A stretch of 64,000 nucleotides of DNA, taken from positions 186,001 through 250,000 of the forward strand of contig NZ_FZNO01000003.1 in NCBI RefSeq assembly GCF_900188025.1. The letters run 5' to 3'. Each line of letters begins with the position of its first letter. Positions within the stretch are counted from its first letter, which is position 1. Positions 55,099 to 64,000 of the stretch are shown here, piece after piece. Position numbers and translations under genes: made by a program. The stretch is from Blastococcus mobilis. GTDB lineage: Bacteria; Actinomycetota; Actinomycetes; Mycobacteriales; Geodermatophilaceae. The notes beneath the pieces are model-generated. The model had not been told where the DNA came from. It searched no databases and was given only the letters and a program-made list of their open reading frames with translations.

Positions 55099-55962
55099 GT
55101 GTCCACCACGAACCCGCAGTCCGAGGCCATGTTCCCTGAGAACGGGCTCTCCGAAGCCGAGCCCGACGGCAACCCGGCCGGCCGGGCCCGCGCCCGGCGC
55201 CGCTCCAAGCACCGCCGCCGGCTGGCCAACGTCGCCGGCCTGATGACCGCCCTGGTGCTCACCGGCGCTCTCTACTCAGTGTTCGCACCGGCGCAGGCGG
55301 CTGACGACACCTCGGAGTCCGCCGCCGTGGCGGCCGGCCGGGAACTGTACGAGCGCAGCTGCATCACCTGCCACGGCGACAACCTCGAGGGCGTCCCCAA
55401 CCGCGGGCCGTCGCTGATCGGCGTCGGCGAGGCCGCCGTCTACTTCCAGGTGCACACCGGCCGCATGCCGCTGGCGCGCCAGGAGGCGCAGGCCCCGGAC
55501 AAGCCGGCCGTGTTCTCCGACGAGGAGATCGACCAGCTCATGGCCTACGTGCAGGCCAACGGCGGTGGCCCGACCCTCCCGTCGGGCGACCTCCGCGACG
55601 GTGATCTGGCGGAGGGTGGTGAGTTGTTCCGGCTCAACTGCGCCTCGTGCCACAACTTCGTCGGCGAGGGCGGTGCGCTCTCCTCCGGCAAGTACGCCCC
55701 GAGCCTCGACGACGCCAACGACCTCGAGATCTACACGGCGATGCTCACCGGGCCGGAGAACATGCCGGTCTTCGGCGACAACCAGCTGACGCCGGAGGAG
55801 AAGCGCTCGATCATCAACTACGTGCAGACGATCAACCAGCAGCTGGACCCCGGCGGCGCCGGCGTGGGCCGAATGGGCCCGGTGGCCGAAGGCCTGGTCA
55901 TCTGGGTCGTCGGCGTGTCCGCTCTGATGTTCGGCATCTTCTGGATGGGGAGCAAGGCGTGA
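55099..55962 (+). CDS. qcrC: Cytochrome bc1 complex diheme cytochrome c
   Basis: A 287-residue membrane-anchored cytochrome. A basic cytoplasmic N-terminus leads to TM1 (VAGLMTALVLTGALYSVFA, about residues 48-66). Two cytochrome c domains carry haem motifs CITCHG (near 89) and CASCHN (near 185). A C-terminal TM helix (LVIWVVGVSALMFGIFWMG) anchors it. The two-haem form replaces soluble cytochrome c and passes electrons directly from bc1 to aa3 in the actinobacterial supercomplex. It starts 7 bp after the ctaE stop and overlaps qcrA by GTGA. Confidence 0.94.
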   Translation: MSTTNPQSEAMFPENGLSEAEPDGNPAGRARARRRSKHRRRLANVAGLMTALVLTGALYSVFAPAQAADDTSESAAVAAGRELYERSCITCHGDNLEGVPNRGPSLIGVGEAAVYFQVHTGRMPLARQEAQAPDKPAVFSDEEIDQLMAYVQANGGGPTLPSGDLRDGDLAEGGELFRLNCASCHNFVGEGGALSSGKYAPSLDDANDLEIYTAMLTGPENMPVFGDNQLTPEEKRSIINYVQTINQQLDPGGAGVGRMGPVAEGLVIWVVGVSALMFGIFWMGSKA

Positions 55963-57071
55963 GTGCGCGCGATACCCGCCCCGGTTCGACCGGCGGCGCG
56001 GACACCCCCGGACCGCTGCACGGCGGTCCGGACGACGACTACACCCCCGAGCAACTCGCGGCGATGCGCCGCGAGGAGCTCGACCTGCTGGGCGCCCGGT
56101 ACGACGGGGTCGAGGTCCTCCACGTCGAGCCCGGCCCCGAACCGGGTTCGGCGCTGGAGAAGCGGGCGGTGCGGCAGGTCGGCACGGCTTTCACGCTGGC
56201 CGGCGTCTTCGCCTTCCTCTTCGTGGTCGTCTACGTGGGCTCGGGCTGGTTCCTCCCCGACTGGCACTGGGAGATCACCGAGCGCGGGTGGAGCGCCCTG
56301 TTCACCCCGATGCTCGGCCTCTTCATGGGTCTCGCGATGACCATGGTCGGCGTGGGCCTGGTGCTCTACACCAAGAAGCTGCTGCCCCACGAGACCGCAG
56401 TCCAGGACAAGCACGACGGCTCGCACTTCGACCGCGTCACCGCAGGTGCCACGCTGGTCGGCGGCTACCACAACAGCGGACTGGGTCGACGCAAGCTGAT
56501 CACCCGGTCGCTGCTCTTCATGGGTGGGGGCTTGGGCCTCATGCTCCTCATGCCCCTCGGCGGCCTGATCAAGAACCCGAACAAGGGCGACCCCCTGGGG
56601 ACCACCAGCTGGGCCGAGGGCGTCCGCCTGCTCCGGGACGACGGCACCCCCATCCGTCCGGGTGACCAGGAGCCAGGCTCGCTGGAGACGGTCTTCCCGG
56701 CCGTCCCGGGCGGCAACCGCCAGGCCGATGCGGCGACGATGCTCATCCGGCTGCGCCCGGAGCAGGTCGATGCCCTGCGGCCCCGCGAGGGCCACGCGGA
56801 CTTCGCCTACGGCGAGTACGTGGCCTACTCGAAGATCTGCACCCACGCGGGCTGCCCGGTCTCCTTGTACGAGCAGGAGACCAGCCGGATCCTGTGCCCG
56901 TGCCATCAGTCGCAGTTCGACGTGACGCAGGGCGCCAAGCCGGTGTTCGGTCCGGCGACGCGGGCCCTCCCGCAGCTGCCGATCGGGGTGGACGACGAGG
57001 GATTCTTCATCGCGCGCAGCGACTACATTGAGGCCGTAGGCCCCACCTACTGGAACCGGGAGCGCATCTGA
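55959..57071 (+). CDS. qcrA: Cytochrome bc1 complex Rieske iron-sulfur subunit
   Basis: A 370-residue actinobacterial Rieske protein. The N-terminal acidic region is followed by three transmembrane helices (two between residues about 75 and 140, one near 185-205). The C-terminal Rieske domain has [13 protein letters not shown] near 300 and [13 protein letters not shown] near 320, supplying two Cys and two His for the 2Fe-2S cluster, with disulfide Cys present. It oxidises menaquinol at the positive side. It is coupled by overlaps to qcrC (GTGA) and qcrB (TGATG). Confidence 0.94.
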   Translation: MSARDTRPGSTGGADTPGPLHGGPDDDYTPEQLAAMRREELDLLGARYDGVEVLHVEPGPEPGSALEKRAVRQVGTAFTLAGVFAFLFVVVYVGSGWFLPDWHWEITERGWSALFTPMLGLFMGLAMTMVGVGLVLYTKKLLPHETAVQDKHDGSHFDRVTAGATLVGGYHNSGLGRRKLITRSLLFMGGGLGLMLLMPLGGLIKNPNKGDPLGTTSWAEGVRLLRDDGTPIRPGDQEPGSLETVFPAVPGGNRQADAATMLIRLRPEQVDALRPREGHADFAYGEYVAYSKICTHAGCPVSLYEQETSRILCPCHQSQFDVTQGAKPVFGPATRALPQLPIGVDDEGFFIARSDYIEAVGPTYWNRERI

Positions 57072-58771
57072 TGGCTCGTACCGCCACGGCACCAGGCGCG
57101 CCGACCACCAGGCTGGGCAAGGCAGCGGTCGAGTTCGACGACCGGTTGATCGTCGCCGCCCCACTGCGCCGGACGCTGAACAAGGTCTTTCCCGACCACT
57201 GGTCGTTCCTGCTCGGGGAGATCGCCCTCTACTCGTTCGTCATCCTGCTGCTGTCGGGCACCTACCTGACGTTCTTCTTCGACGCCTCGATGCGTGAGGT
57301 CGTCTACGAAGGCTCGTACGCGCCGCTTCGTGGCGTGGAGATGTCCGCCGCCTACGACTCGACGCTGCAGATGTCCTTCGACGTCCGCGGCGGCCTGTTC
57401 ATGCGACAGCTGCACCACTGGGCGGCACTGCTCTTCGTCGCCTCGATCGTGATGCACCTGCTGCGCATCTTCTTCACCGGCGCCTTCCGCCGGCCACGGG
57501 AGAGCAACTGGCTGATCGGTGTCGTGATGCTGGTGCTGGCGCTGCTCATGGGCGTCACCGGTTACACGCTGCCCGACGACCTGCTCTCGGGCACCGGCCT
57601 TCGCATCATCAGCGCGATCCTGCTGTCGATCCCGGTCATCGGGACGTGGGCCCACTTCGCCGTGTTCAACGGCGACTTCGTCGGCGAGCAGATCATCGGC
57701 CGCTTCTACATCGCGCACGTGCTGCTCTTCCCGGCGATCCTGCTGGCGCTGATCGCGGTCCACCTGCTCGTCCTGGTCAAGCAGAAGCACACCCAGTTCC
57801 CCGGGCCGGGCCGCACCGAGCACAACGTCGTCGGAAACCGGCTCTTCCCGGCCTTCGCCGGGAAGGCGACGGGTCTGCTGTTCGTCGTCTTCGGCGTCTG
57901 CGCGGCGCTGGGCGGGCTGGTGCAGATCAACCCCGTCTGGCTCTGGGGGCCGTACAACCCGGCGCAGGTGTCCTCGGCGTCGCAGCCTGACTGGTACATC
58001 ATGTTCCTCGACGGCTCGACGCGGATCTTCCCGCCGTGGGACATCAACCTCCCCGGCGACTACACGATCCCGGCACTGTTCTGGCCGACAGTCGTGGTCG
58101 CGGGTGCGATGTTCACGGTCCTCGCGCTCTACCCCATGATCGAGCGCAAGCTGACCGGTGACACGGCCTCGCACCACCTGCTGCAGCGGCCGCGCGACGT
58201 CCCCGTGCGGACCTCGCTCGGGGCCATGGCGCTGACCTTCTACGTGTGGCTGCTGCTCGCCGGCGGCAACGACGTCATCGCCGACAAGTTCAACATCAGC
58301 CTGAACGCGATGACCTGGGTCGGCCGGATCGGTGTGATCATCCTGCCGCCCATCGCGTACGCCGTCACCTACCGCATCTGCCTCGGCCTGCAGATGCACG
58401 ACCGTGAGGTGCTCGAGCACGGCATCGAGACCGGTGTCATCCGCCGGCTGCCCAGCGGCGAGTTCATCGAGGTCCACCAGCCGCTCGGCCCGGTGGACGA
58501 GCACGGACACGGCCAGCTCGCCTACGGCGGTGCGCCGGTGCCGAAGCGGATGAACCATGTCGGCGGTGCCCGTCGGGCCATCCGCGGCTTCTTCACCCCG
58601 ATCGAGGAGCCGTCGCAGGTCGAGCTCGAGCAGCGTGCCGAGGGGCGCGGCCTCGCGACCGCCGAGAGCGAGCGCGAGCTGACGTCGTCCGGTCGTCCGT
58701 CCGACGGCGGTCGCCCGTCCGACGGTGGCCGTCCGTCCGACGGTGGCCGTCCGCAGGAGCCGCGCGACTGA
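57071..58771 (+). CDS. qcrB: Cytochrome bc1 complex cytochrome b subunit
   Basis: A 566-residue cytochrome b with about eight or nine transmembrane helices. Haem-ligating His residues are in [13 protein letters not shown] (near 113) and [13 protein letters not shown] (near 216). The Qo-site region is [16 protein letters not shown] followed by [11 protein letters not shown] (the PEWY equivalent reads PDWY). An actinobacterial C-terminal extension ends in three GRPSDG repeats (18-bp tandem DNA repeats, 58691-58744). It forms the quinol-oxidising core of the bc1-aa3 supercomplex. It starts on TGATG with qcrA; a hairpin terminator follows. Confidence 0.95.
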   Translation: MARTATAPGAPTTRLGKAAVEFDDRLIVAAPLRRTLNKVFPDHWSFLLGEIALYSFVILLLSGTYLTFFFDASMREVVYEGSYAPLRGVEMSAAYDSTLQMSFDVRGGLFMRQLHHWAALLFVASIVMHLLRIFFTGAFRRPRESNWLIGVVMLVLALLMGVTGYTLPDDLLSGTGLRIISAILLSIPVIGTWAHFAVFNGDFVGEQIIGRFYIAHVLLFPAILLALIAVHLLVLVKQKHTQFPGPGRTEHNVVGNRLFPAFAGKATGLLFVVFGVCAALGGLVQINPVWLWGPYNPAQVSSASQPDWYIMFLDGSTRIFPPWDINLPGDYTIPALFWPTVVVAGAMFTVLALYPMIERKLTGDTASHHLLQRPRDVPVRTSLGAMALTFYVWLLLAGGNDVIADKFNISLNAMTWVGRIGVIILPPIAYAVTYRICLGLQMHDREVLEHGIETGVIRRLPSGEFIEVHQPLGPVDEHGHGQLAYGGAPVPKRMNHVGGARRAIRGFFTPIEEPSQVELEQRAEGRGLATAESERELTSSGRPSDGGRPSDGGRPSDGGRPQEPRD

Positions 58772-58792
58772 GCGCAGCACGACCAGCACGGC

Positions 58793-58828
58793 CAGCAGGG
58801 CCCCGGTGGATTTCACCGGGGCCTGCTG
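58793..58828 (+). terminator. Terminator hairpin after qcrB
   Basis: CAGCAGGGCCCCGGTG pairs with CACCGGGGCC-TGCTG (one bulge), 5-nt loop, 21 nt after the qcrB stop. It ends the ctaE-qcrCAB operon. Confidence 0.78.
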
Positions 58829-59382
58829 CTGTATCCGGAGCGGCCGCCGCAGCGCGGGGACGACCTGCACTCACTCCCCCGCATCGTGGAGCGTTCCGGG
58901 TGCCTCATGAGTTCTGCAGGACACCGGGAGCCGTAGGTCGACCTGAGGAGCCGCCGGCACCGTGCGCCCGCTGGCGCCTCGCCCCTAGCTCGGGCCTCGG
59001 ACCGGACTCCGGCCCGCTCCCCAGCCGGTGGGCTCGGCCGCCGCGACGACACACGTCGCCCCTGTTCCGCCCCGGCGGGGGTGGCTCCGCGTCTCGGGGG
59101 CCCGCGAGGCGGATGCCGGGCGCACGGGACGGCGGGACGCGCGCCAGGAGCCGGGGGCCTTCACTCGCCCCGCGCGCCCCTCCCCCACGCGCGTTCGCGG
59201 GTGCGTCCCCAGGCATTGGTCGTGCTGGTCGTGCATCGCTCGCGGTGCTGCCCCCGCGATGCGCGTACACAACCGGCACCCGGTCCGGCTCCTTCTGGGC
59301 CGTTCCCCTGCTCGAGGCCCGCTGCAGAACTCCAGGAGCGCGAGGGATGCTCCAGGAGCGGGCCGCACGATGCCCTGAACGA
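58829..59382. other. Unexplained 554-bp intergenic segment with nested inverted repeats
   Basis: There is no convincing gene between the two convergent cytochrome operons. Long open frames on both strands are Arg/Pro/Gly-rich and lack family patterns. Two nested inverted repeats bracket most of the segment: GCATCGTG (58880-58887) with CACGATGC (59366-59373), and GAGTTCTGCAG (58908-58918) with CTGCAGAACTC (59322-59332). A short direct repeat CTCCAGGAGCG occurs at 59330 and 59350. It could be a degenerate non-autonomous mobile element or a structured RNA; neither is proven. M. tuberculosis has Rv2197c and mmpS3 here. Confidence 0.5.
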
Positions 59383-59421
59383 CCGAGGGCTCCTCCCGCG
59401 CGTTGCGGGAGGAGCCCTCGG
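59383..59421 (-). terminator. Terminator hairpin after ctaF
   Basis: Perfect 17-bp stem (CCGAGGGCTCCTCCCGC and complement) with 5-nt loop, 16 nt beyond the ctaF stop on the minus strand. Confidence 0.8.
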
Positions 59422-59436
59422 TGGAGCGAGCTCGGA

Positions 59437-59841
59437 TCAGCTCTGCTGGGCGTTCTGCCCCACGTAGTACTCGAAGAGCAGGCCACCGATGGTGATCAGC
59501 AGTGCGGCACCGGCGATGAGGATCAGCCAGGAGTAGAAGAAGGCCAGCGCCAGGCCCATCAGCGCCGCCGAGGCCGCCAGGCCGAGGGGCCAGTAGCTCG
59601 CCGGGGGGAAGAAGCCCAGCTCGCCCGCGCCCTCGGCGATGTCGGCGTCCTTGCGGTCCTCCGGGCGGGCGTCGATGCGGCGGGAGACGAACCAGAAGAA
59701 CCCGCCGATCAGGCCGGTGAGGCCACCGGAGAGGAGGAGCGCCGTGGTCCCGATCGGCTCGCGCGACCACCAGCCGTACACCACGGCGGCGATGACGCAG
59801 AACAGCGCGATGATGTTGAAGATGAGCGCCTCGACCTTCAC
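59437..59841 (-). CDS. ctaF: Cytochrome c oxidase subunit IV (actinobacterial)
   Basis: A 134-residue membrane protein with four hydrophobic segments. It starts MKVEALIFNIIALFCVIAAV and has the family GGLTGLIGGFFWFVSRRIDARPED loop (core WFVSRRIDARPED, near residues 50-62). A second helix pair follows GELGFFPPASYWPLG. It matches the accessory subunit IV of the aa3 oxidase encoded after ctaC in mycobacteria and corynebacteria (Rv2199c). It lies 51 bp downstream of ctaC and ends at a strong hairpin. Confidence 0.9.
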   Translation of the reverse strand: MKVEALIFNIIALFCVIAAVVYGWWSREPIGTTALLLSGGLTGLIGGFFWFVSRRIDARPEDRKDADIAEGAGELGFFPPASYWPLGLAASAALMGLALAFFYSWLILIAGAALLITIGGLLFEYYVGQNAQQS

Positions 59842-59892
59842 GGCCGTGCCTCCTCGTGCGTCGGGACGATCAGGGGCGGGACGGGGCCGAAC

Positions 59893-60777
59893 TCAGCCAC
59901 CGGACTGCTGCTGGTTGATGTTCTTGTTCTGCAGCGCCTCGAACGGGGTGGTCGCCGAGGACAGCCCCGGCTGGCCGATCGCCTCCAGCGCGTCGTACGT
60001 GTCCAGCCCCGACTCACGGGCCTCGAGGTAGGCGTCGTAGTCCTCACCGGACACCGCGCGGACCTCGAAGTTCATGTACGCGTGGTACGTGCCGCACAGC
60101 TCGGCGCAGCGCCCGACGTAGGCGCCCTCCTCCTGGACGGTCACCTCGAAGACGTTGTCCCGGCCGTTCTCGTTGCCGGGGATGACGTCGAGCTTGAAGA
60201 GGAACTCGGGGACCCAGAACGAGTGGATGACGTCTGCGGAGGCCACCTCGAACCGGATGCTCCGGTCGGTCGGCACCACCAGGATCGGGATCTCGGAGCT
60301 GGTGCCGACGGTGTTGACCGGCTCGCCGTCCTCGCCCGTGGTCTCCGGGTACACGAACTGCCAGTTCCACTTGAAGGCGTTGACCGCGATCGTCTCGTCG
60401 GGGTCGTCGCTGCGCTCCATCACCCGGTTCTGCACGACCACCGTGTAGAAGAACAGCCCGGCGATGATCAGGAACGGCAGGATCGTGTAGACGATCTCCA
60501 GCGGCAGGTTGTACGCCGTCTGCTTCGGCAGCTCGTCGCTGCGCTTCCGGTGACGCACCACCGAGTAGAAGATCAGCCCCCAGACGGCGAAGCCGACGAC
60601 GAGTGCCGCGATGACCGAACCGGTCCACAGCTCCCGCATGGACTCGGACCGGTCGGTGATGCCGTCCGGCCAGCCGAACCGCCAGAACTCGTTGTTCGGC
60701 ATCTCACATCCGGTGAGGGTCACGACCCCCAGGAGACCGAGCGCGGCCAGCCGCGCGAGCCTGTTGCCTCGAGCCAC
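59893..60777 (-). CDS. ctaC: Cytochrome c oxidase subunit II
   Basis: A 294-residue lipoprotein-type subunit II. A signal sequence with lipobox LTGC (Cys near residue 24) precedes two transmembrane helices (about 50-70 and 95-115) and an exterior cupredoxin domain. The binuclear CuA site ligands are His in VIHSFWVPEF and the cluster CAELCGTYHAYM near 225-236 (two Cys, His, Met). It accepts electrons from the QcrC haems. The GTG start has GAGGAGG about 9 nt upstream. Same position and strand as Rv2200c. Confidence 0.94.
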   Translation of the reverse strand: MARGNRLARLAALGLLGVVTLTGCEMPNNEFWRFGWPDGITDRSESMRELWTGSVIAALVVGFAVWGLIFYSVVRHRKRSDELPKQTAYNLPLEIVYTILPFLIIAGLFFYTVVVQNRVMERSDDPDETIAVNAFKWNWQFVYPETTGEDGEPVNTVGTSSEIPILVVPTDRSIRFEVASADVIHSFWVPEFLFKLDVIPGNENGRDNVFEVTVQEEGAYVGRCAELCGTYHAYMNFEVRAVSGEDYDAYLEARESGLDTYDALEAIGQPGLSSATTPFEALQNKNINQQQSGG

Positions 60778-61049
60778 TGCTCGCTGCCTCCTCGTCCTCC
60801 GTCCGGCTGCCCGGACGGTCCGTCCAGCGGGGCGCCCGCCGGTTCTGGCGGACGGCATCCTCGCCGATCACAGTGTGGGCCGAGACTAGCCGACACCGCT
60901 CGGCGGCCGAGCACCGGAGACACCGCCCCGGCGGGTCGCAGGGGTGGGAGTCGGCCGGGACCCGATCTGGTCCCGCATGCGACCGGAGGACTGCGCCGGG
61001 CGCCGGCGTGCGGCGGCACGAGGTCGGCCGGCACCCCGCCACCGACGGT

Positions 61050-61055
61050 TACAGT
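61050..61055 (+). promoter_or_regulatory. -10 box (TACAGT) for the gene at 61063
   Basis: TACAGT ends 7 nt before GTG 61063. An AGGAG overlaps the spacer but is too close to the start to act as a ribosome site. Confidence 0.5.
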
Positions 61056-61062
61056 CAGGAGT

Positions 61063-61431
61063 GTGTTCTCCCGGCTGCTGACCCCCAAGTGGGTGCTGCT
61101 GCACCTGCTCGTGGCGGTCCTCTTCGTGGCCACCTTCTTCCTCGGCTACTGGCAGCTGACCAAGGCCGAGGCCGGCGGCGGCGCCGTCAACTGGAGCTAC
61201 GCCCTGCAGTGGCCTCTGTACGGCTTCATGGGCCTGTGGTTCTACCTGCGCATGGTCAAGCTGGAGCTGAACCGCGACCCGGACGAGGACGCCCCCGGGG
61301 CGGCGGTCGTGCTCTACCAGCGCCCCCGCATCGACACGTCAGGAGATCCCGAACTGGCCGCCTACAACGCCTATCTCGCCGAGCTCAACGAGCGCGCCCT
61401 CGGCCAGCGGAGCTCCGGCAATGGCCGGTGA
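61063..61431 (+). CDS. Small membrane protein, conserved in actinobacteria
   Basis: A 122-residue protein with two transmembrane helices: WVLLHLLVAVLFVATFFLGYW (about residues 10-30, given by position) and SYALQWPLYGFMGLWFYLRM. A WQLTKAE segment follows the first helix, and the tail is acidic. The pattern is reminiscent of small proteins encoded beside oxidase genes, so a role in respiratory complex assembly is possible but unproven. Leaderless GTG start. Its 3' end overlaps the DUF3817 gene by 11 bp. Confidence 0.75.
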   Translation: MFSRLLTPKWVLLHLLVAVLFVATFFLGYWQLTKAEAGGGAVNWSYALQWPLYGFMGLWFYLRMVKLELNRDPDEDAPGAAVVLYQRPRIDTSGDPELAAYNAYLAELNERALGQRSSGNGR

Positions 61432-61771
61432 CCGGGTGGCGCCGGCGCGCGACTCCGAGCAGGCGATCGCCGCGGCACTCCAGCGCTATCGCGTCATGGC
61501 CAACGTCGTCGGGGTTCTGCTGATCCTCCTGATCGTCGTCGCCGTCCCGCTGAAGTACCTGGCCGGGATGCCGACACCGGTCACGATCCTCGGCACCGCC
61601 CATGGCTGGCTCTACGCGCTCTTCTTCCTGTCCGCCGTCGACCTGGCGCTTCGGGCGAAGTGGAGCCTCAAGGGATCGATCGTCACGCTGGTCGCCGGAA
61701 CCATCCCGTTCCTCTCCTTCGTCGCCGAGCGCACGGTCACACGCAAGATGCGGGTCGGCGAGCGCGTGTGA
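61421..61771 (+). CDS. DUF3817 family membrane protein
   Basis: A 116-residue protein with three transmembrane helices. It has the family pattern ALQRYRVMANVVGVLLILLI, then LKYLAGMPTPVTILGTAHGWLYALFF (core GTAHGWLYALFF near residue 58-69). The third helix ends in FVAERTVTRKM. DUF3817 proteins are small integral membrane proteins of unknown function, often encoded near glyA- or asnB-type genes in actinobacteria. The ATG lies within the previous gene, so the two are co-translated. Confidence 0.85.
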   Translation: MAGDRVAPARDSEQAIAAALQRYRVMANVVGVLLILLIVVAVPLKYLAGMPTPVTILGTAHGWLYALFFLSAVDLALRAKWSLKGSIVTLVAGTIPFLSFVAERTVTRKMRVGERV

Positions 61772-61864
61772 CGCAGGCCCCGTCCCGGCCGCTGCGTGTC
61801 TCCCCCACCCCTGAGCACCTCCCGAACTCTTGAGCCCCTCCCCGATCCCGAGGACCTGCGCCTG

Positions 61865-63796
61865 ATGTGTGGCCTGCTCGCCTATTTCTCCACCGACGCC
61901 GACCGGGTCGACGACGTCACGGTCGCCGACGTGCGGCAAGCACAGCACTGCATGCGCCACCGCGGCCCTGACGAGAACGAGGCCTGGTGGGACGACCGGG
62001 CGGTCTTCGGATTCAACCGGCTGTCCTTCATCGACATCGAGAACAGCCACCAGCCGATGCCGTACGCGGACGGCCGGTACCGGATCGTCTTCAACGGTGA
62101 GATCTACAACTACCTGGAGCTGCGGGCCGAACTGGCCGCCGCCGGGGCCACGTTCGCGACCGAAGGCGACACCGAGGCGATCGTCGCCGGCTACCACCTG
62201 TGGGGCGAGGACGTCGTCCTGAAGCTGCGTGGCATGTTCGCGTTCGTCATCTGGGACACCCACACACAGACCGTGTTCGGCGCCCGGGACCCCTTCGGCA
62301 TCAAGCCGCTCTTCACCGCTCGCCTCGCCGACGGCGGGATCGTCTTCGGCTCCGAGAAGAAGGCGTTGCTGGAGCTGCTCGGTGGCACCAAGGGCGCCGG
62401 CGGTGTGGATGCCGCGTCACTGCAGCACTACCTGACCCTCCAGTACGTCCCCGAGCCCGCGACGCTGCACGCGGGCATCCGCCGCATCGAGAGCGGGACC
62501 AGCTTCACGGTCGCGGACGGCGAGCTGCGGACGACCCGCTACTTCCATCCCACGTTCCCGATCCGGCCGGTCGCCAAGGACGAGGAGCAGGCGCTCTACG
62601 ACCGGATCGCCGACGTGCTCGACGACTCGGTGCGGATGCACATGCGGGCCGACGTCACGGTGGGCTCGTTCCTGTCCGGCGGCATCGACTCGACCGCCAT
62701 CGCGGCGCTCGCCAAGCGCTACAACCCGAAGCTGCTGACCTTCACGACCGGGTTCGAGCGTGCGGGCTTCTCCGAGATCGACGTCGCGGCCGAGTCCGCG
62801 GCGGCGATCGGCGTCGAGCACATCACCAAGGTGGTGACGCCGGACGAGTTCGCCGACGCCATCCCCCTGGTGGTCTGGTACCTCGACGACCCGGTCGCCG
62901 ACCCCGCGCTCGTGCCGCTGTACTTCATCGCCCGCGAGGCGCGGAAGCACGTGAAGGTCGTGCTGTCGGGTGAGGGCGCCGACGAGCTGTTCGGCGGCTA
63001 CAACATCTACCGCGAGCCACTGTCACTGGCCGCGTTCGAGAAGCTGCCGACCGGCGTCCGCCGCGCTCTCGGCAGGCTCTCCACGCGGCTGCCGGACGGC
63101 ATGCGCGGCAAGGACCTGCTGCGCCGCGGCTCAATCCCGCTGGAGCAGCGGTACTACGGCAACGCGCGGATCTTCCGCGACGACGAGCTGGGCTTCCTGG
63201 AGCGCCGGGATCCGGACCTCTCGCACGTGGCCGTCACCGCCGAGCTCTACCGGCGCACCCGGGCCGCCGGCTACGACGACGTGACGGCGATGCAGTACGT
63301 GGACCTGTTCACCTGGCTGCGGGGGGACATCCTCGTCAAGGCCGACAAGATGACGATGGCGAACTCGCTCGAGCTGCGGGTGCCCTTCCTCGACCCGGAG
63401 GTCTTCAGGGTCGCGAGCACGCTCCCGGTCGACCAGCGGGTGACCAAGGAGACGACGAAGTACGCCCTCCGGCGGGCGCTCGAGCAGATCGTGCCCCCGC
63501 ACGTGCTCAACCGCCGCAAGCTCGGGTTCCCGGTCCCCACCCGTCACTGGCTCGCCGAGCAGCTGCACGACTGGGCCCGGCAGGTCATCGAGGAGAGCCA
63601 GACCGAGGAGTGGCTGGACAAGCAGCAGGTGCTGGCCATGTTGGCCGCGCACCGGGACAACCAGCGCAACGGCTCCGCGGTGGACTACTCGCGCAAGCTC
63701 TGGACGCTGCTCGTCTTCATGGTGTGGCACGGCATCTTCGTCGAGGAGCGGATCAAGCCGGTCATCCCGGAGACGGTCTACCCCGTTCGGCTGTGA
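61865..63796 (+). CDS. asnB: Asparagine synthetase (glutamine-hydrolysing)
   Basis: A 643-residue class II amidotransferase. After removal of Met1 the nucleophile Cys2 (MCGLLAYF) begins the glutaminase domain, with RHRGPDE near residue 36 and FNGEIYNYLELR near 77. The synthetase domain has the ATP-pyrophosphatase loop SFLSGGIDSTAIA near 268-280 and SGEGADELFGGYN near 373. The ATG is fixed by the need for Cys at position 2. Rv2201 occupies this place, and the gene may affect wall-peptide amidation as well as asparagine supply. Its TGA stop opens a four-unit tandem repeat. Confidence 0.94.
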   Translation: MCGLLAYFSTDADRVDDVTVADVRQAQHCMRHRGPDENEAWWDDRAVFGFNRLSFIDIENSHQPMPYADGRYRIVFNGEIYNYLELRAELAAAGATFATEGDTEAIVAGYHLWGEDVVLKLRGMFAFVIWDTHTQTVFGARDPFGIKPLFTARLADGGIVFGSEKKALLELLGGTKGAGGVDAASLQHYLTLQYVPEPATLHAGIRRIESGTSFTVADGELRTTRYFHPTFPIRPVAKDEEQALYDRIADVLDDSVRMHMRADVTVGSFLSGGIDSTAIAALAKRYNPKLLTFTTGFERAGFSEIDVAAESAAAIGVEHITKVVTPDEFADAIPLVVWYLDDPVADPALVPLYFIAREARKHVKVVLSGEGADELFGGYNIYREPLSLAAFEKLPTGVRRALGRLSTRLPDGMRGKDLLRRGSIPLEQRYYGNARIFRDDELGFLERRDPDLSHVAVTAELYRRTRAAGYDDVTAMQYVDLFTWLRGDILVKADKMTMANSLELRVPFLDPEVFRVASTLPVDQRVTKETTKYALRRALEQIVPPHVLNRRKLGFPVPTRHWLAEQLHDWARQVIEESQTEEWLDKQQVLAMLAAHRDNQRNGSAVDYSRKLWTLLVFMVWHGIFVEERIKPVIPETVYPVRL

Positions 63797-64000
63797 CATG
63801 GCGGTCCGCCGGACCGCACCGTCATGACATGGCGGTCCGCCGGACCGCACCGTCATGACATGGCGGTCCGCCGGACCGCACCGTCATGACATGGCGGTCC
63901 TCCGGACCGCACCGCGACCGGTTGCCGTCCCCCTGCCGTGTCGAGCCGCTTCGTCGCTCCTTGCGGAGACCCTCCGGGCTTCCACTCGTCACGACCCCTG
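63794..64000 (-). repeat. Repeat family A: four 31-bp tandem palindromic units plus leader module (reverse orientation)
   Basis: Four units begin at 63794, 63825, 63856 and 63887. Each reads TGACATGGCGGTCC, a 3-nt centre, GGACCGCACCGTCA; the last has TCC as centre and a changed end. The first TGA is the asnB stop codon. Beyond 63918 the sequence, read in reverse, is GTGACGAGTGGAAGCCCGGA ... GACGAAGCGGCTCG, the same module as at 37773. The element is cut by the window end. Confidence 0.88.

Noticed and set aside
58900-61431. Very long open frame on the plus strand reading through the noncoding segment and antisense to ctaF and ctaC
   Set aside because: The first 700 residues have no family pattern and lie opposite well-supported genes. 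Only the last 122 codons (61063-61431) look real.
63794-63917. Tandem palindromic repeats as a CRISPR array
   Set aside because: Units follow each other with no spacers, the period is 31 bp including the palindrome, and no cas gene is nearby.

Overview
The window is chromosomal DNA from a very GC-rich actinobacterium. GTG starts, four-base ATGA/GTGA gene overlaps and TANNNT boxes 6-8 nt upstream of leaderless starts are frequent. Carotenoid genes, a chemoreceptor and mycobacteria-like respiratory and cell-wall gene order would fit the Geodermatophilaceae (Blastococcus, Geodermatophilus, Modestobacter). That family placement is an inference from gene content, not from a marker gene. No tRNA, rRNA, phage, transposase or CRISPR array was seen.

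Layout. 1-2866: end of a carotenoid-tailoring operon (CrtI/CrtD-like desaturase fragment, CruF-like hydratase, GT2 glycosyltransferase) followed by a flavin-reductase-fold protein. 2.9-9.4 kb: adoK, a CDP-alcohol phosphatidyltransferase, a lipase, an RseB-like protein with an ABC exporter, and an unknown protein. 9.4-14.7 kb: metF, then the core carotenoid cluster crtE-crtI-crtB facing crtYc-crtYd. 14.7-21.4 kb: an Rv2175c-like DNA-binding protein, an FMN-dependent 2-hydroxyacid oxidase, glyA behind a ZTP riboswitch, a PASTA-domain Ser/Thr kinase at the pknL position, endonuclease IV and a Nudix hydrolase. 21.6-30.7 kb: secreted subtilase, Pro/Ala-rich exported protein, threonine aldolase, class II DAHP synthase, phosphofructokinase, NmrA-like reductase, frameshifted DinB protein, chemoreceptor. 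30.7-39.2 kb: Rv2179c-type exoribonuclease, an SDR/Baeyer-Villiger monooxygenase/hydrolase/TetR module, acyltransferase, esterase, a LOR/SDH (TIGR00300) protein. 39.3-46.7 kb: ROK glucokinase, CxxC protein, ArsA-like protein, SRPBCC protein, FadD15-like acyl-CoA ligase, PimB-like mannosyltransferase, M48 protease. 46.8-52.8 kb: two cell-wall hydrolases (one behind a c-di-AMP riboswitch), an exonuclease-UvrC fusion and an AsnC-type domain. 52.8-63.8 kb: trpD, a degenerate receiver, the cytochrome bc1-aa3 genes (ctaE-qcrC-qcrA-qcrB; ctaC-ctaF), DUF3817 and asnB.

From metF to asnB the order and orientation follow the Mycobacterium tuberculosis Rv2172c-Rv2201 region, with insertions. The adoK gene, which follows asnB in M. 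tuberculosis, is instead at the left end here.

Two short interspersed repeat families run through the intergenic spaces. Family A is a roughly 30-bp palindromic unit (ten copies at four sites) with compensating changes in its two arms. It supplies the stop codons of adoK and asnB and has been read into the C-terminus of the ROK kinase. Family B is a roughly 60-bp hairpin element found right after stop codons, always in the orientation of the preceding gene. These elements, the two riboswitches and the overlapping crtB/crtYd ends are the least ordinary parts of the window.
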